DNA from: Candidatus Melainabacteria bacterium
GTDB lineage: Bacteria; Cyanobacteriota; Vampirovibrionia; 2-02-FULL-35-15
Reading direction: 5' to 3'
Length of the DNA: 64,000 nucleotides
NCBI GenBank assembly: GCA_023250195.1
Contig: JAHFBF010000002.1
Location: forward strand, 372,001 to 436,000
Below, in pieces: positions 50,396 through 60,447 of the stretch. A program made the translations under genes and the position numbers. A model generated the notes under the pieces. It saw only the letters and a program-made list of their open reading frames with translations, was not told where the DNA came from and did no database searches. Every line of letters begins with the position of its first letter. Positions within the stretch are counted from its first letter, which is position 1.

Positions 50396-53340
50396 ACTTC
50401 CACTTCTTCCTCATCTTCTTCGCTTTCCTCATCATCTTCTTCATGGTTATGTCCATCATGTTCACTGTCATGCTCAACAGCTTCAATCTGAGCATGCATA
50501 AGTAAAACCACTGCTTCACGTTTTACATCAATAAGCAGCTGTTCAAACATATCAAAAGCTTCTTTTTTATATTCCATTAATGGATCTTTTTGACCATAAC
50601 CTCTTAAATGTATCCCTTCACGCAAGGCATCCATATTATGCAGGTGGTCTACCCATTTAGAGTCAATAACATGAAGCATAATCTGACGTTCAATTTCTTT
50701 TATATTTTCAACACCCAGATCTTTCTGCTTAATTGAATATGCATCCTGTGCAGCCTGTTCCAATACTTCATTCAGATCTTCAAAGGATTTACAACTCAAT
50801 TCTTCTACAGTAAGAGTATTATTTAATACAGGAAAATCAGCAATTAGTGCTTTATAGAGATTGGGCAAAGATTCATCCTGCCAGCTTTCCGGAGGAGTTT
50901 CAGGATTTATATGGGAATATAAAGTATTGTGGACATGGGCGTTTATCATTTCAATAACTGAATCACTTATATCTGAACCTTCTAATATCCTTCTTCTTTC
51001 ACGATATATTACCTCTCTCTGGGTATTCATTACGTCGTCATACTGCAGGACATGTTTTCTGAGATCAAAGTTATGAGCTTCTACACGTTTTTGTGCCCCT
51101 TCAACAGCATTAGTTACCATCTTGGCTTCTATCGGTAGATCTTCTTCTGCTTTAAGAAAAGTCATAATACTGGAAATCTTTTCTCCACCAAAGATTCTCA
51201 TTAAATTATCTTCAAGTGAAAGGAAAAATTTCGTTGAACCAGGATCTCCCTGTCTGGCTGCTCTTCCACGAAGCTGGTTATCTATTCTTCTTGATTCATG
51301 TCTTTCAGTACCTATAATGTGAAGCCCACCAAGCTCTACTACTTTTTCATGCTCTTTATCACACTCATCTTTAAACTTTTGAAATAATTCTTTCCATTTT
51401 TCTTTATATTCCAGGCTGTTTTGTTCCAGTTTAAATTTAGTCATAGCTTCGGCTGCTAAATAATCCGGATTTCCACCAAGAATAATATCAGTACCGCGCC
51501 CAGCCATGTTTGTAGCAATCGTAATAGAACCAAGCCTTCCCGCTTGAGCAACAATATAAGCTTCTCTTTCATGATTTTTAGCATTTAAGACATTGTGTGG
51601 AATCTTATTTCTTATTGCTTCTAGAACTACAACCGATGATTCAAATCTATCCAGGACAAATGCAAGTTCACTATCTTTATATGTTTTTTTCAGTTCTTCA
51701 ATAATTGGTTTAATATCACAACCCTTAAGATTTCCTGGTCTATCTAAAAGCTTTATTAACTTTTCAGTCTGTTCATTATTGATTTTTCTCTCTTTTAAAG
51801 TTTTTAAAACTCTTTGAGCATTTTCCTGCATTACTTTTGTCATTACCTGAGGCTTCGATAGAACTTCAGAAATTAATTCTGATTTTTCTATACTTATTGT
51901 TCCTACCAATACCGGTCTTCCTGCAAGATGAGTTTCCACTATCTCTTCAATACAAGAATAGAATTTGTATTTTTCAGTTCTATAAACCTGATCATCAATA
52001 TCTCCTCTGACATTTATCTTATTTGTTGGAATAGAAACCACATCAAGATTATAGATTTTTCTAAACTCATCCTTTTCTGTATAAGCAGTACCAGTCATCC
52101 CTGCTAATTTTGGATAAAGTCTGAATAAATTCTGAAAAGTAATGCTTGCCAGCGTCAAAGTTTCTTCCTGAATCGGTACTGATTCTTTAGCTTCAATAGC
52201 CTGATGCAGCCCATCACTCCAGCGTCGCCCCATCATTAACCGTCCTGTAAATTCATCAACTATTACGACTTCCTGCTTGTTATTATTTTCCGGATTCGGT
52301 TTTATTACATAATCAATATCTTTTTTAAAAAGCTCTTTTGCTTTTAATCCCTGCAACAAATTATGAGCCAGGTTTGCACGAATATCCCACAAGTCATCAA
52401 TACCAAGCAGCTTTTCTGCATTTTTAATACCATCATCAGTAAGAATTACATTTTTTGCCTTTTCATCTACCCAATAATCACAATTGTGATCATCTTTATC
52501 CTTCCCCTTTTTAAGTCTCAGAGCAAGTTTAGACATTGTAATGTAAATTTCTCTCTGGCTTTTGGTAGGCATTCCAGAAATAATCAAGGGGGTTCTTGCT
52601 TCATCAATTAAAATACTGTCAACCTCATCTACAATTGCATAAAAATAATCTCTTTGAACACAGTTCTTTAAATTTGTTTCCATATTGTCTCTTAAATAAT
52701 CAAAACCAAATTCATTGTTAGTGCCATAAGTAATATCTTTTCTGTAAGAATATAATTTTTCGGTTTTCTTCTGGTTCGGTATAACCAACCCAACATCCAT
52801 TCCTAAAAAGTTATAGATTTTACCCATCCATGCAGAATCACGCTTTGCAAGGTAATCATTAACAGTTACTACATTAACTCCACGCCCACATAATGCATTT
52901 AAATAAACCGGCAGTGTTGCAACCAGCGTTTTACCTTCACCAGTTTTCATTTCAGATATATTTCCATTATGAAGTACGATTCCACCCATAAGCTGTACAT
53001 CAAAATGCCTCATATTTAAAACTCTTTTTGAGACTTCTCGAACCAGCGCAAAAGCTTCAGGCAAAATCTCATATAGAACTTCAGACGTAGCTCTGGCTCT
53101 TGTAGTCCTTATAATTCCAGGAATTTTTGGAGCATCTTCAGGTATTAATAATCTGTCTTCAACATTTTTTAATTTATTGTCTATTATGCCTTTAAAATAT
53201 GGGGTTTTTGCTTTTAGTTCATCATCAGAAAGTTTCGAGATTTCTGTTTCCAAGCTATTTATTTTTTCAACCAAAGGTTGAATAGCCTTTATTTTAGCCT
53301 CGCTATTTTCACCAAACAGTTTTTCCAGGAACTTCAGCAT
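50392..53340 (-). CDS. secA: preprotein translocase subunit SecA
   Basis: [47 protein letters not shown]. Confidence 0.98.
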   Translation of the reverse strand: MLKFLEKLFGENSEAKIKAIQPLVEKINSLETEISKLSDDELKAKTPYFKGIIDNKLKNVEDRLLIPEDAPKIPGIIRTTRARATSEVLYEILPEAFALVREVSKRVLNMRHFDVQLMGGIVLHNGNISEMKTGEGKTLVATLPVYLNALCGRGVNVVTVNDYLAKRDSAWMGKIYNFLGMDVGLVIPNQKKTEKLYSYRKDITYGTNNEFGFDYLRDNMETNLKNCVQRDYFYAIVDEVDSILIDEARTPLIISGMPTKSQREIYITMSKLALRLKKGKDKDDHNCDYWVDEKAKNVILTDDGIKNAEKLLGIDDLWDIRANLAHNLLQGLKAKELFKKDIDYVIKPNPENNNKQEVVIVDEFTGRLMMGRRWSDGLHQAIEAKESVPIQEETLTLASITFQNLFRLYPKLAGMTGTAYTEKDEFRKIYNLDVVSIPTNKINVRGDIDDQVYRTEKYKFYSCIEEIVETHLAGRPVLVGTISIEKSELISEVLSKPQVMTKVMQENAQRVLKTLKERKINNEQTEKLIKLLDRPGNLKGCDIKPIIEELKKTYKDSELAFVLDRFESSVVVLEAIRNKIPHNVLNAKNHEREAYIVAQAGRLGSITIATNMAGRGTDIILGGNPDYLAAEAMTKFKLEQNSLEYKEKWKELFQKFKDECDKEHEKVVELGGLHIIGTERHESRRIDNQLRGRAARQGDPGSTKFFLSLEDNLMRIFGGEKISSIMTFLKAEEDLPIEAKMVTNAVEGAQKRVEAHNFDLRKHVLQYDDVMNTQREVIYRERRRILEGSDISDSVIEMINAHVHNTLYSHINPETPPESWQDESLPNLYKALIADFPVLNNTLTVEELSCKSFEDLNEVLEQAAQDAYSIKQKDLGVENIKEIERQIMLHVIDSKWVDHLHNMDALREGIHLRGYGQKDPLMEYKKEAFDMFEQLLIDVKREAVVLLMHAQIEAVEHDSEHDGHNHEEDDEESEEDEEEVEV

Positions 53341-53381
53341 AAGATGAATATCTTTTATGTTATCCTAACCTAAGATATCAT

Positions 53382-54233
53382 ATGACATCATTAATTAAAT
53401 CAGTTCAAGACATAAAAAATGTAATTGCTGAATCTGAAAGACCATTAGCATTAGTTCCTACTATGGGCTCATTGCATGAAGGACATATTTCTCTTATAAA
53501 AGCTGCTAAGAATGAATGCAGGACAACTATTGTTTACATATTTGTAAATCCTCTTCAGTTTGGACCAAATGAAGATTTTAATGAGTACCCGCGAAATATA
53601 ACTGGAGACCTGAAGATATGCGAAGAAAACAATGTAGATTTTGTCTTTGCGCCTGAGGCAGGTGAAATATATCCTGATATAGAAAATGCAAAAAAAAATC
53701 CAATTACCCCACCTGATAAATTGAGGAATATTCTATGTGGGAGAACCAGACAAAATCACTTTAGTGGTGTTGCAACAGTTATAAAAAGATTTTTAGACAT
53801 AGTAGAACCTGATTTTATTTATTTTGGAGAAAAAGACTTACAACAACTCCATGTTATCAAATGGCTTATAAAAGAATTTAATCTGCCTGTGACTCTCAAA
53901 TCCTGTCCTACAGCAAGAGAAAGTACAGGACTTGCATATAGTTCCAGGAATAAATATTTAACCCATGAGCAGGAAGTCATTGCAGCAAATTTGTATAAAT
54001 CCTTAAAGCTTGCCAAAGGAAATACTCGCAGTGGCATGTTTTCGATAAATAAGTCCATTCTTGAAAGCCTTATATTTCTTTCCCCTTTTCCCGAAATTAA
54101 GATAGAGTATTTTGAAGCAAGAGATAAAACAAATTTAGACAAAGTGGCTGACGATGCAAAGCATGGGTTTTATTATCTAATCGCAGCAAGGATTGGAAAA
54201 ATAAGATTAATAGATAATATTGAAGTAACGTAA
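53382..54233 (+). CDS. panC: pantoate-beta-alanine ligase
   Basis: LVPTMGSLHEGHISLI, VFVNPLQFGPNEDF-type motif, YFGEKDLQQL, SSRNKYL. Confidence 0.95.
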   Translation: MTSLIKSVQDIKNVIAESERPLALVPTMGSLHEGHISLIKAAKNECRTTIVYIFVNPLQFGPNEDFNEYPRNITGDLKICEENNVDFVFAPEAGEIYPDIENAKKNPITPPDKLRNILCGRTRQNHFSGVATVIKRFLDIVEPDFIYFGEKDLQQLHVIKWLIKEFNLPVTLKSCPTARESTGLAYSSRNKYLTHEQEVIAANLYKSLKLAKGNTRSGMFSINKSILESLIFLSPFPEIKIEYFEARDKTNLDKVADDAKHGFYYLIAARIGKIRLIDNIEVT

Positions 54234-54249
54234 AGTTTCGAATTTAAAA

Positions 54250-54924
54250 ATGAAGCTTGAAAATAAAAACCACCAGATAGCAATAGATGGCCCGGCAGGC
54301 TCGGGTAAAAGTACAATTGCAAAATTATTAGCCAGGAAACTCAAATGTTTATACATTGACAGCGGAGCAATGTATCGTGCAGTCACCTTATACATCATTG
54401 AAAATGATCTCCTAAACAAGTCAGAAAATACAATTACCCGTCATCTGAAAAAAATAAAAATAACCTTCAGAGAAAACAAAAAAGGACAGGCAGTGATTTT
54501 AAACAATAAAGATGTTTCAAAAAAAATCAGATCACTGGTAGTAAGCAAAGAAGTAAGCAAAGTATCCAGCAAAAAAAATGTTCGCAAAGAATTGGTAAAG
54601 AGACAAAGAGAAATTGCTAAAAATCAATTTATTGTAATGGATGGAAGAGATATTGGAACTACAGTGTTCCCAGAAGCAGATTTAAAAATATATTTAACAG
54701 CATCCCCTTATATAAGAGCAATTAGAAGAAAAAAAGATTTAGAAAACCTCTCCGAACGAATTTCAACAAATGCTCTCATTAAACAAATACAAAGACGGGA
54801 TGACCTTGATAGCTCAAGGATGATATCACCACTATCAAAAGCACAAGATGCAATAGTTATAGACACTACAAATCTAACAATTAGTAATGTTTTAAAACTA
54901 ATTAATTCATTCTTACCTGCATAA
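54250..54924 (+). CDS. cmk: cytidylate kinase
   Basis: IAIDGPAGSGKSTIAKLLARKL, YIDSGAMYRAVTL, VMDGRDIGTTVFP. Confidence 0.96.
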   Translation: MKLENKNHQIAIDGPAGSGKSTIAKLLARKLKCLYIDSGAMYRAVTLYIIENDLLNKSENTITRHLKKIKITFRENKKGQAVILNNKDVSKKIRSLVVSKEVSKVSSKKNVRKELVKRQREIAKNQFIVMDGRDIGTTVFPEADLKIYLTASPYIRAIRRKKDLENLSERISTNALIKQIQRRDDLDSSRMISPLSKAQDAIVIDTTNLTISNVLKLINSFLPA

Positions 54925-54942
54925 TGAGGTTATAATATCCCT

Positions 54943-55608
54943 ATGACTGAAAGAAAGAATATGCTGCCTGTTTTCCCCTTACCAGAGGTAGTTATGTTCC
55001 CAGAAATGAATTTACCGCTTCATATCTTTGAAGAGAGATATAAGCAGCTTATATCCGATTGCTTAAAGACAGATAAGCGGTTTGGTATTGTTCTCGAAAA
55101 AGAAAATAACCTGTGCGCTAAAGTAGGCACCTTAGTAGAAATTCTTGATGTTGAGAATCTGGAAGATGGAACGATGAATATCTTTACTGAGGGGGGGGAA
55201 AGATTTGAAATAATAAGTCTTTTAACTGAAGAACCTTATTTTGTAGCAGAAATTCAGCCTTATGAAGATACAGACATCGAGATAGATAATGAATTAAAAT
55301 CATTCTTAAAACAAATTAGACAACTTGCCTCAAAAGCTTTGAAAATTTTTGATTTGATTTCTGATGAAGAGAATTTAAAGAAAATAAAACTGCCAAGTAA
55401 ACCTGATGAACTTTTATTTTTAATTTCCACAAATCTGACATGCTCTCATGAAGAGAAACAAGCAATTTTAGAAATAAGATCAATAAGAGAGAGAGCCAAA
55501 AAAATAATGCCCTTGTTAAAAGATGAACTACAAAAACTAGAGGTCCTGCTGGAAAATAAAAATACAAAAAAAGATGTAGAAAAAAACGGCAAATTAAAAA
55601 TTCATTAG
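54943..55608 (+). CDS. stand-alone Lon substrate-binding (N-terminal) domain protein
   Basis: LPVFPLPEVVMFPEMNLPLHIFEERYKQLI. Confidence 0.9.
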   Translation: MTERKNMLPVFPLPEVVMFPEMNLPLHIFEERYKQLISDCLKTDKRFGIVLEKENNLCAKVGTLVEILDVENLEDGTMNIFTEGGERFEIISLLTEEPYFVAEIQPYEDTDIEIDNELKSFLKQIRQLASKALKIFDLISDEENLKKIKLPSKPDELLFLISTNLTCSHEEKQAILEIRSIRERAKKIMPLLKDELQKLEVLLENKNTKKDVEKNGKLKIH

Positions 55609-55637
55609 TAGAGGCATGCCAGTCTCTACTTTTTTTT
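55607..55637 (+). terminator. hairpin AGTAGAG...CTCTACT plus T-run
   Basis: Arms 55607-55613 and 55624-55630 followed by TTTTTTT; overlaps the upstream stop codon. Confidence 0.75.
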
Positions 55638-56060
55638 ACGACGTGAAATTAATATCCCTATATAACCGCCAAGTGCAGCAAATAAGACCGTAATAACAAT
55701 CACAAAAATACTGGTAGTTAGAAACAAAGCAGGCAACAGCTCTAAAAAATTCGGTATAGAACCGGCTTCTTTTGGCCAATTTTTTTCCAGAGTTCTAATC
55801 AACATCTGCTGATTATCAGAAGATCTAAAAGAAATCAGAGTAAGAATATCAAGGAAGGTTCCACCTATAATCCCTGAGAATAGCCCTAAAAAAAGGCCAT
55901 CGCTAATAGATCCAATTTGTTTGGTAATTTTATTTGCAAGTCTAACAGTTACATAGCCACCGGCTATTGCCCATAAAAATATTGCCGGCACAAAAACTAC
56001 TGAAAGCATTGCGATTAACAATCCACCAAAAATCACCGGTTTTAAATAAGGATCTTTCAT
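55626..56060 (-). CDS. membrane protein of unknown function
   Basis: 144 aa, ~4 TM segments. Confidence 0.65.
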   Translation of the reverse strand: MKDPYLKPVIFGGLLIAMLSVVFVPAIFLWAIAGGYVTVRLANKITKQIGSISDGLFLGLFSGIIGGTFLDILTLISFRSSDNQQMLIRTLEKNWPKEAGSIPNFLELLPALFLTTSIFVIVITVLFAALGGYIGILISRRKKK

Positions 56061-56064
56061 ATAT

Positions 56065-56176
56065 CGCTCCGTGTCAACCCTTTTTTATTTTATCTTAAAA
56101 AGGGTTGGATACTCTGCTCTTAGCGGCTAATTCTTTTTAACGTTCCGGTTTTTCGCAGATGGAAAAACCTTCACTT
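56065..56176 (+). repeat. two-hairpin structured repeat, copy B
   Basis: CGCTCC...CAACCCTTTTT/AAAAAGGGTTG...CTTAGCGGCTAATTCTTTTTAACGTTCCGGTTTTTC/GAAAAACCTTCACTT. Confidence 0.85.
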
Positions 56177-56682
56177 AAATTTCTCTTATCTTTATATAAT
56201 TCATGAAGATAATGATATATTACTATACTTCCCGAACACGAAAGATTCAGTGAATGCACTAAGCCAAATTGAGGAATTTCAAGAACAGGAAAACCGCTGC
56301 TTTGTTTAAATAATGCCGGTAATCCACCTTTTTCAGCTCCAAGAAAAAATAAAGGGTTTTTAGGATAATTAAATTCAAATAAAGACTTTGAGTTTTCCGT
56401 TTGTTCAACTAAAACTAAATTATAGTCACTATTTTTCACAAATAGAAGGAAATCCTCAAGTTTCTCAAAATAATTTATTTTTGTCCATTTATCACTCGAA
56501 ACTGCGGCATAGGTATTATAACTTTTATCTCCAATTAAAAAGAATTCTTTGCCTTTAGCACAATGCACTGTTCTAAGCAGTGAACCAATATTAAACTCTT
56601 TTGAGATGTTGTAAACAGCAACTGCAAATGGATGCATCCATGAAAAATATTCCTCAAGTTTTTCATCCCTTTCTTCTGACAT
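56137..56682 (-). CDS. SpoU/TrmH-family RNA methyltransferase
   Basis: FNIGSLLRTVHCAKGKEFFLIG, FFLGAEKGGLP, SLNLSCSGSIVIYHYL. Confidence 0.85.
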   Translation of the reverse strand: MSEERDEKLEEYFSWMHPFAVAVYNISKEFNIGSLLRTVHCAKGKEFFLIGDKSYNTYAAVSSDKWTKINYFEKLEDFLLFVKNSDYNLVLVEQTENSKSLFEFNYPKNPLFFLGAEKGGLPALFKQSSGFPVLEIPQFGLVHSLNLSCSGSIVIYHYLHELYKDKRNLSEGFSICEKPER

Positions 56683-56704
56683 ATTTTCAGTTATTATCTG
56701 TCAA

Positions 56705-58408
56705 CTATTGGCTTTTAGCTGCAAGTTGATTTCCAGCAGCTATTTCTTGAATTGAAACATTGATTAAAGGACGCTTACCAATAAGCTCTAAAACACTTTT
56801 ATTTACAACATCCCTAACAATTGATTTTAAATTTAGAATTTCCTTTTCTTCTTTTTCAACGCTTTGTTTAACCGCTTCTTTTACTAACTCTACAGTCCCA
56901 AGACAAAATGCTCTCCAGTCTTTCCCTTTTGCGAAAGAACATGCTTCAGCTAAAATTTCAGGACCTGCAATAATATTTCTTTTTTTATCTACAGCAAGTG
57001 CTATTGTTATCGTTCCTTCTTTAGACAATGATATTCTTTCTTTCATTGTAGTTTCATCTATATCCAGTTTTTTTGCCTGATTATAGTAAATTGACGGGGC
57101 TGGTATTTTATTTGCAACCCTGGCAACCTGTTCTCTTAACTCAAGAACATCACCATTCTTTAAAATGTGAATATCATTTGGACTAATCCCCATCATCTCT
57201 GCAATATTTCCATACTGAACAAGCTGTCTTTCTTCTCCATGTGAAGGAGCAAATGACCTGGGCTTTGTAACTGTAAGCATAAACTTTGATTCTTCCTGTG
57301 CCGCATGACCTGAAGAATGTACTCCCTGTCCACGCCCACCGATAATCTGTACTTTCTGAACAAAAAACTGATCCATAGTATGAGCCAGAATTCTTGCAAT
57401 CCCTGGCGCAGGATTAGAGCTTACAACTATAATATCCTTAGATTTAATTTTAATCTGAGGATGCTCATTCTTTGCAACGCTGATTAAAGTAGATAAAAAA
57501 TCCCCGTATTTCCCGGAAGCTAGAATAACGACTTCATTGTCTTTTAAACTGTTAAGCTCTTTTTCCTGTATAAATAATTTCTTATCAAAGTCAATAAAAC
57601 CTGCATTAACTGCAGTATGAATTTTATTTGTCAGGTATTCTCCAGCAAGAAAAATCTTTTTGCCGTTTTTCTGTGCCAGTTTAAATATAGTCTGAAACTT
57701 ATATAAATTATTAGCATAACTAACAATAATCACTCTTGAAGAGGACTCTTTAAATATCTCATCAAATCTTTTAGTAATTGAACGCTCTGATTGAGAATAC
57801 CCGGGTGATTCAATATTTATAGAATCACTAATTAAAAGATCTACCCCTTCTTCTCCAGCTTTAGAATATGTATAGTAATCCAGCAGATTACCATCAAGCG
57901 GAGTTTGATCAACTTTGTATGAACCTGTGTATAAAACATTTCCAGTTGAATGTTTAATAAACAATCCATAAGTATCAGGAAGCATAGAGGTATTTCTTAT
58001 AGGAATAATACTGAATTCTCCGACATTAAATTCTTTTCTCGGTTCAAGAAACTCACACTCAGGCAGGGTATTATTTTTTATCTGGGACTTTAACATTTCC
58101 AGAGCAAGTTTTGAACCCCAGATCTTTGGAATTTTTACTTTATCCAAGAGATAAAATACTCCGCCAGAACAATCATCATGAGCAGAAGTTAATATCAAGC
58201 CCTTTATTTGTGATTGATTTTCACTTAAATAAGTCGCACTTGGCAATATAAGATCTACACCTGTCAAATCAAAGCCAGGAAGCATCATTCCAAAATTTAC
58301 AATTACAATTTCTCCCTTACTTTCAAGAATCCAGGAATTCTTCCCAATTTCACCATGTCCACCAAGTGGAATTACTCTTAATATGTCTTTTGTATCTTTT
58401 GTTTTCAT
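56705..58408 (-). CDS. RNase J-like beta-CASP protein with degenerate metal-binding site; start trimmed to MKTKDTKD
   Basis: GGHGEIGKN, LLISDSINIESPGYSQSER, GGRGQGVHSSGHAAQEE, PSHGEERQL; HxHxDH replaced by SAHDDC. Confidence 0.88.
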   Translation of the reverse strand: MKTKDTKDILRVIPLGGHGEIGKNSWILESKGEIVIVNFGMMLPGFDLTGVDLILPSATYLSENQSQIKGLILTSAHDDCSGGVFYLLDKVKIPKIWGSKLALEMLKSQIKNNTLPECEFLEPRKEFNVGEFSIIPIRNTSMLPDTYGLFIKHSTGNVLYTGSYKVDQTPLDGNLLDYYTYSKAGEEGVDLLISDSINIESPGYSQSERSITKRFDEIFKESSSRVIIVSYANNLYKFQTIFKLAQKNGKKIFLAGEYLTNKIHTAVNAGFIDFDKKLFIQEKELNSLKDNEVVILASGKYGDFLSTLISVAKNEHPQIKIKSKDIIVVSSNPAPGIARILAHTMDQFFVQKVQIIGGRGQGVHSSGHAAQEESKFMLTVTKPRSFAPSHGEERQLVQYGNIAEMMGISPNDIHILKNGDVLELREQVARVANKIPAPSIYYNQAKKLDIDETTMKERISLSKEGTITIALAVDKKRNIIAGPEILAEACSFAKGKDWRAFCLGTVELVKEAVKQSVEKEEKEILNLKSIVRDVVNKSVLELIGKRPLINVSIQEIAAGNQLAAKSQ

Positions 58409-58421
58409 TCTTTTTATATAG

Positions 58422-58509
58422 CGCTCCGTGTTTTCAAGAAAACACTCCACTCTTAGCGGCTAATTCTTCTTGACGTTCCAGTTTTTCGTTTGCAGAAAAA
58501 CCTTCACTT
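58422..58509 (+). repeat. two-hairpin structured repeat, copy C
   Basis: CGCTCCGTGTTTTCAAGAAAACAC...CTTAGCGGCTAATTCTTCTTGACGTTCCAGTTTTTC/GAAAAACCTTCACTT. Confidence 0.85.
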
Positions 58510-58542
58510 GCATCTTCTTTATACAGAGCAAGGGATATTAAA

Positions 58543-59322
58543 TTATTTTGCATATACTTTGCTAAAAAATATTTCCTGTAGTTTTTTTGCACCATCAACA
58601 ATCCTGGGTCCTGGTCTATTTAAAAGATTATCATCAACTATAAATATTTGTTTGTTTTTTATTGCGTCAAGTAAATCCCAACCGGATCTGTTCAGCACCT
58701 GTATTATGTCTACCTTTTCACCAAACCCACACCAGGAAATAATTATTTTCTCAGGATTATATTCAAAGAGTTTGTCAATGCTGATTGGCATACTTCTTTT
58801 GCCTGATTTAATAAGTCCATAATCACCACCTACAATTTGAACCAACTCTGGAATCCAATTTCCTGAAATTGTAGGAGGATCATGCCATTCTTCAATATAA
58901 ACCTTTGGTTTTAAAAGCTTTGAAGGCTTATTGTTTTCAATCTCAGCTAACTGCCTTTTAATATTTTCCACCAGTTCTTCTGCACATTTCTTTTCATTTA
59001 CTATTTTTCCAACTTCTAAAATATCTGAATATATTTGTTCTAAATTTAATGGATCAGAATGATAGACATTAAAACCGGCTTCTTTCAGCTTCACTGCAAT
59101 CTTTTCCTGAACAATGCTATTTGTAATAATTAAATCGGGTTTTAATTTTTCAATTAACTCATAATTAAGCTTTATCCATGAACCAATTACTGGTTTTTCT
59201 TTTAATAAATCTTTTGGAAAGTCACAATAGGCGGTCTTCCCTATAATTAAATCTTGCCTGCCAAGCAAACAAAGGATTTCAGTATGAGCGGGAGAACATG
59301 AAACAATTCGGGGTGGATTCAT
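58543..59322 (-). CDS. cobalamin/iron-chelate-binding protein (BtuF-like) without obvious signal peptide
   Basis: RIVSCSPAHTEILCLLG, LKPDLIITNSI, IISWCGFG. Confidence 0.8.
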   Translation of the reverse strand: MNPPRIVSCSPAHTEILCLLGRQDLIIGKTAYCDFPKDLLKEKPVIGSWIKLNYELIEKLKPDLIITNSIVQEKIAVKLKEAGFNVYHSDPLNLEQIYSDILEVGKIVNEKKCAEELVENIKRQLAEIENNKPSKLLKPKVYIEEWHDPPTISGNWIPELVQIVGGDYGLIKSGKRSMPISIDKLFEYNPEKIIISWCGFGEKVDIIQVLNRSGWDLLDAIKNKQIFIVDDNLLNRPGPRIVDGAKKLQEIFFSKVYAK

Positions 59323-59409
59323 ATAAGATAAGTGTAAATGATATCAAGTTTAATAAGCTAATAAAAAGTAAATACAGTAAAACCACTGCGACGGATTACA
59401 ATTAGAAAT

Positions 59410-60237
59410 ATGTCAAATAACTCAACAACAAGTATTTCTTCTATCTATGGACCTGTAGATTCCTGGAGACTGGGAAAATCTCTTGGAATCGACTTAATCA
59501 TGGATACATCAACATGTTCATTTAACTGTACTTATTGCCAGCTTGGTTTTATACAAAAAATAACCAATGAAAGAAAGATTTTTATACCAACAAAAAAAGT
59601 TATTGAAGATTTTAAAGTAAGTAACTGGCAAAACTCCGATGTAATAACCATAAGCGGCAGCGGCGAACCAACTCTGGCAATAAATATTGGTGAAGTCATA
59701 AAAGAAATTAAAAACATCACTTCCTCTAAAATCCCAATTGCGATTTTAACTAATGGCACCTTATTAAATGATCAAAACGTTAGAGCTGATATTTTAAATG
59801 CTGATGTAATTTCAGTAAAACTTGACGCAACCAATGATAAAACGCTTAAAGAAATCAACAGACCAGCAAATGGAATAGATCATGCTTTGATCCTTTTAGG
59901 AATTAAGAAATTAAAAGACGATATTATAAAGATTTACGACGGTAGACCTTTACTACAAATTCAAATAATGTTTATGCCACAAAATAAAAATCAGATTGAA
60001 GAGTTAGCAAAATTATTAAACGAAATAAGACCTGATGAAGTAGCTTTAAATACACCTACAAGACCCTACCCAAGCGGATGGGACCTGATTACAAGAGGGG
60101 CTCATGGTGAAGATGCTAAAAAAATAAAGTTTCCCACTAAACCTCTAAAGAGGTTAACCCATGAAGAAGCCAAAGAAATTGAAAATAAATTAAAAGCTCT
60201 GACAGAATTAAAAATACTCTCTGTGTATAAGAGTTAA
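59410..60237 (+). CDS. radical SAM protein (COG0731-like)
   Basis: DTSTCSFNCTYCQLG (CxxxCxxC), SGSGEPTLA, SVKLDATNDKT. Confidence 0.87.
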   Translation: MSNNSTTSISSIYGPVDSWRLGKSLGIDLIMDTSTCSFNCTYCQLGFIQKITNERKIFIPTKKVIEDFKVSNWQNSDVITISGSGEPTLAINIGEVIKEIKNITSSKIPIAILTNGTLLNDQNVRADILNADVISVKLDATNDKTLKEINRPANGIDHALILLGIKKLKDDIIKIYDGRPLLQIQIMFMPQNKNQIEELAKLLNEIRPDEVALNTPTRPYPSGWDLITRGAHGEDAKKIKFPTKPLKRLTHEEAKEIENKLKALTELKILSVYKS

Positions 60238-60447
60238 AAAATAAAAGCTTCTATAATCGACGCATTTAGTAGTATTAAAAACATTTAATCAAAGTAATCA
60301 AAATGTTAAAAAAATCTAAATTAAATAGCGAAATACAGATAGGCATTCCCCTATTGAATCCAGCAAAATACTACAATGCATAATATATAAAACATTGTAG
60401 TTTTAGTATTCTTTAATTAAAAATTTTTCAAAATCCATTTTTAATAT

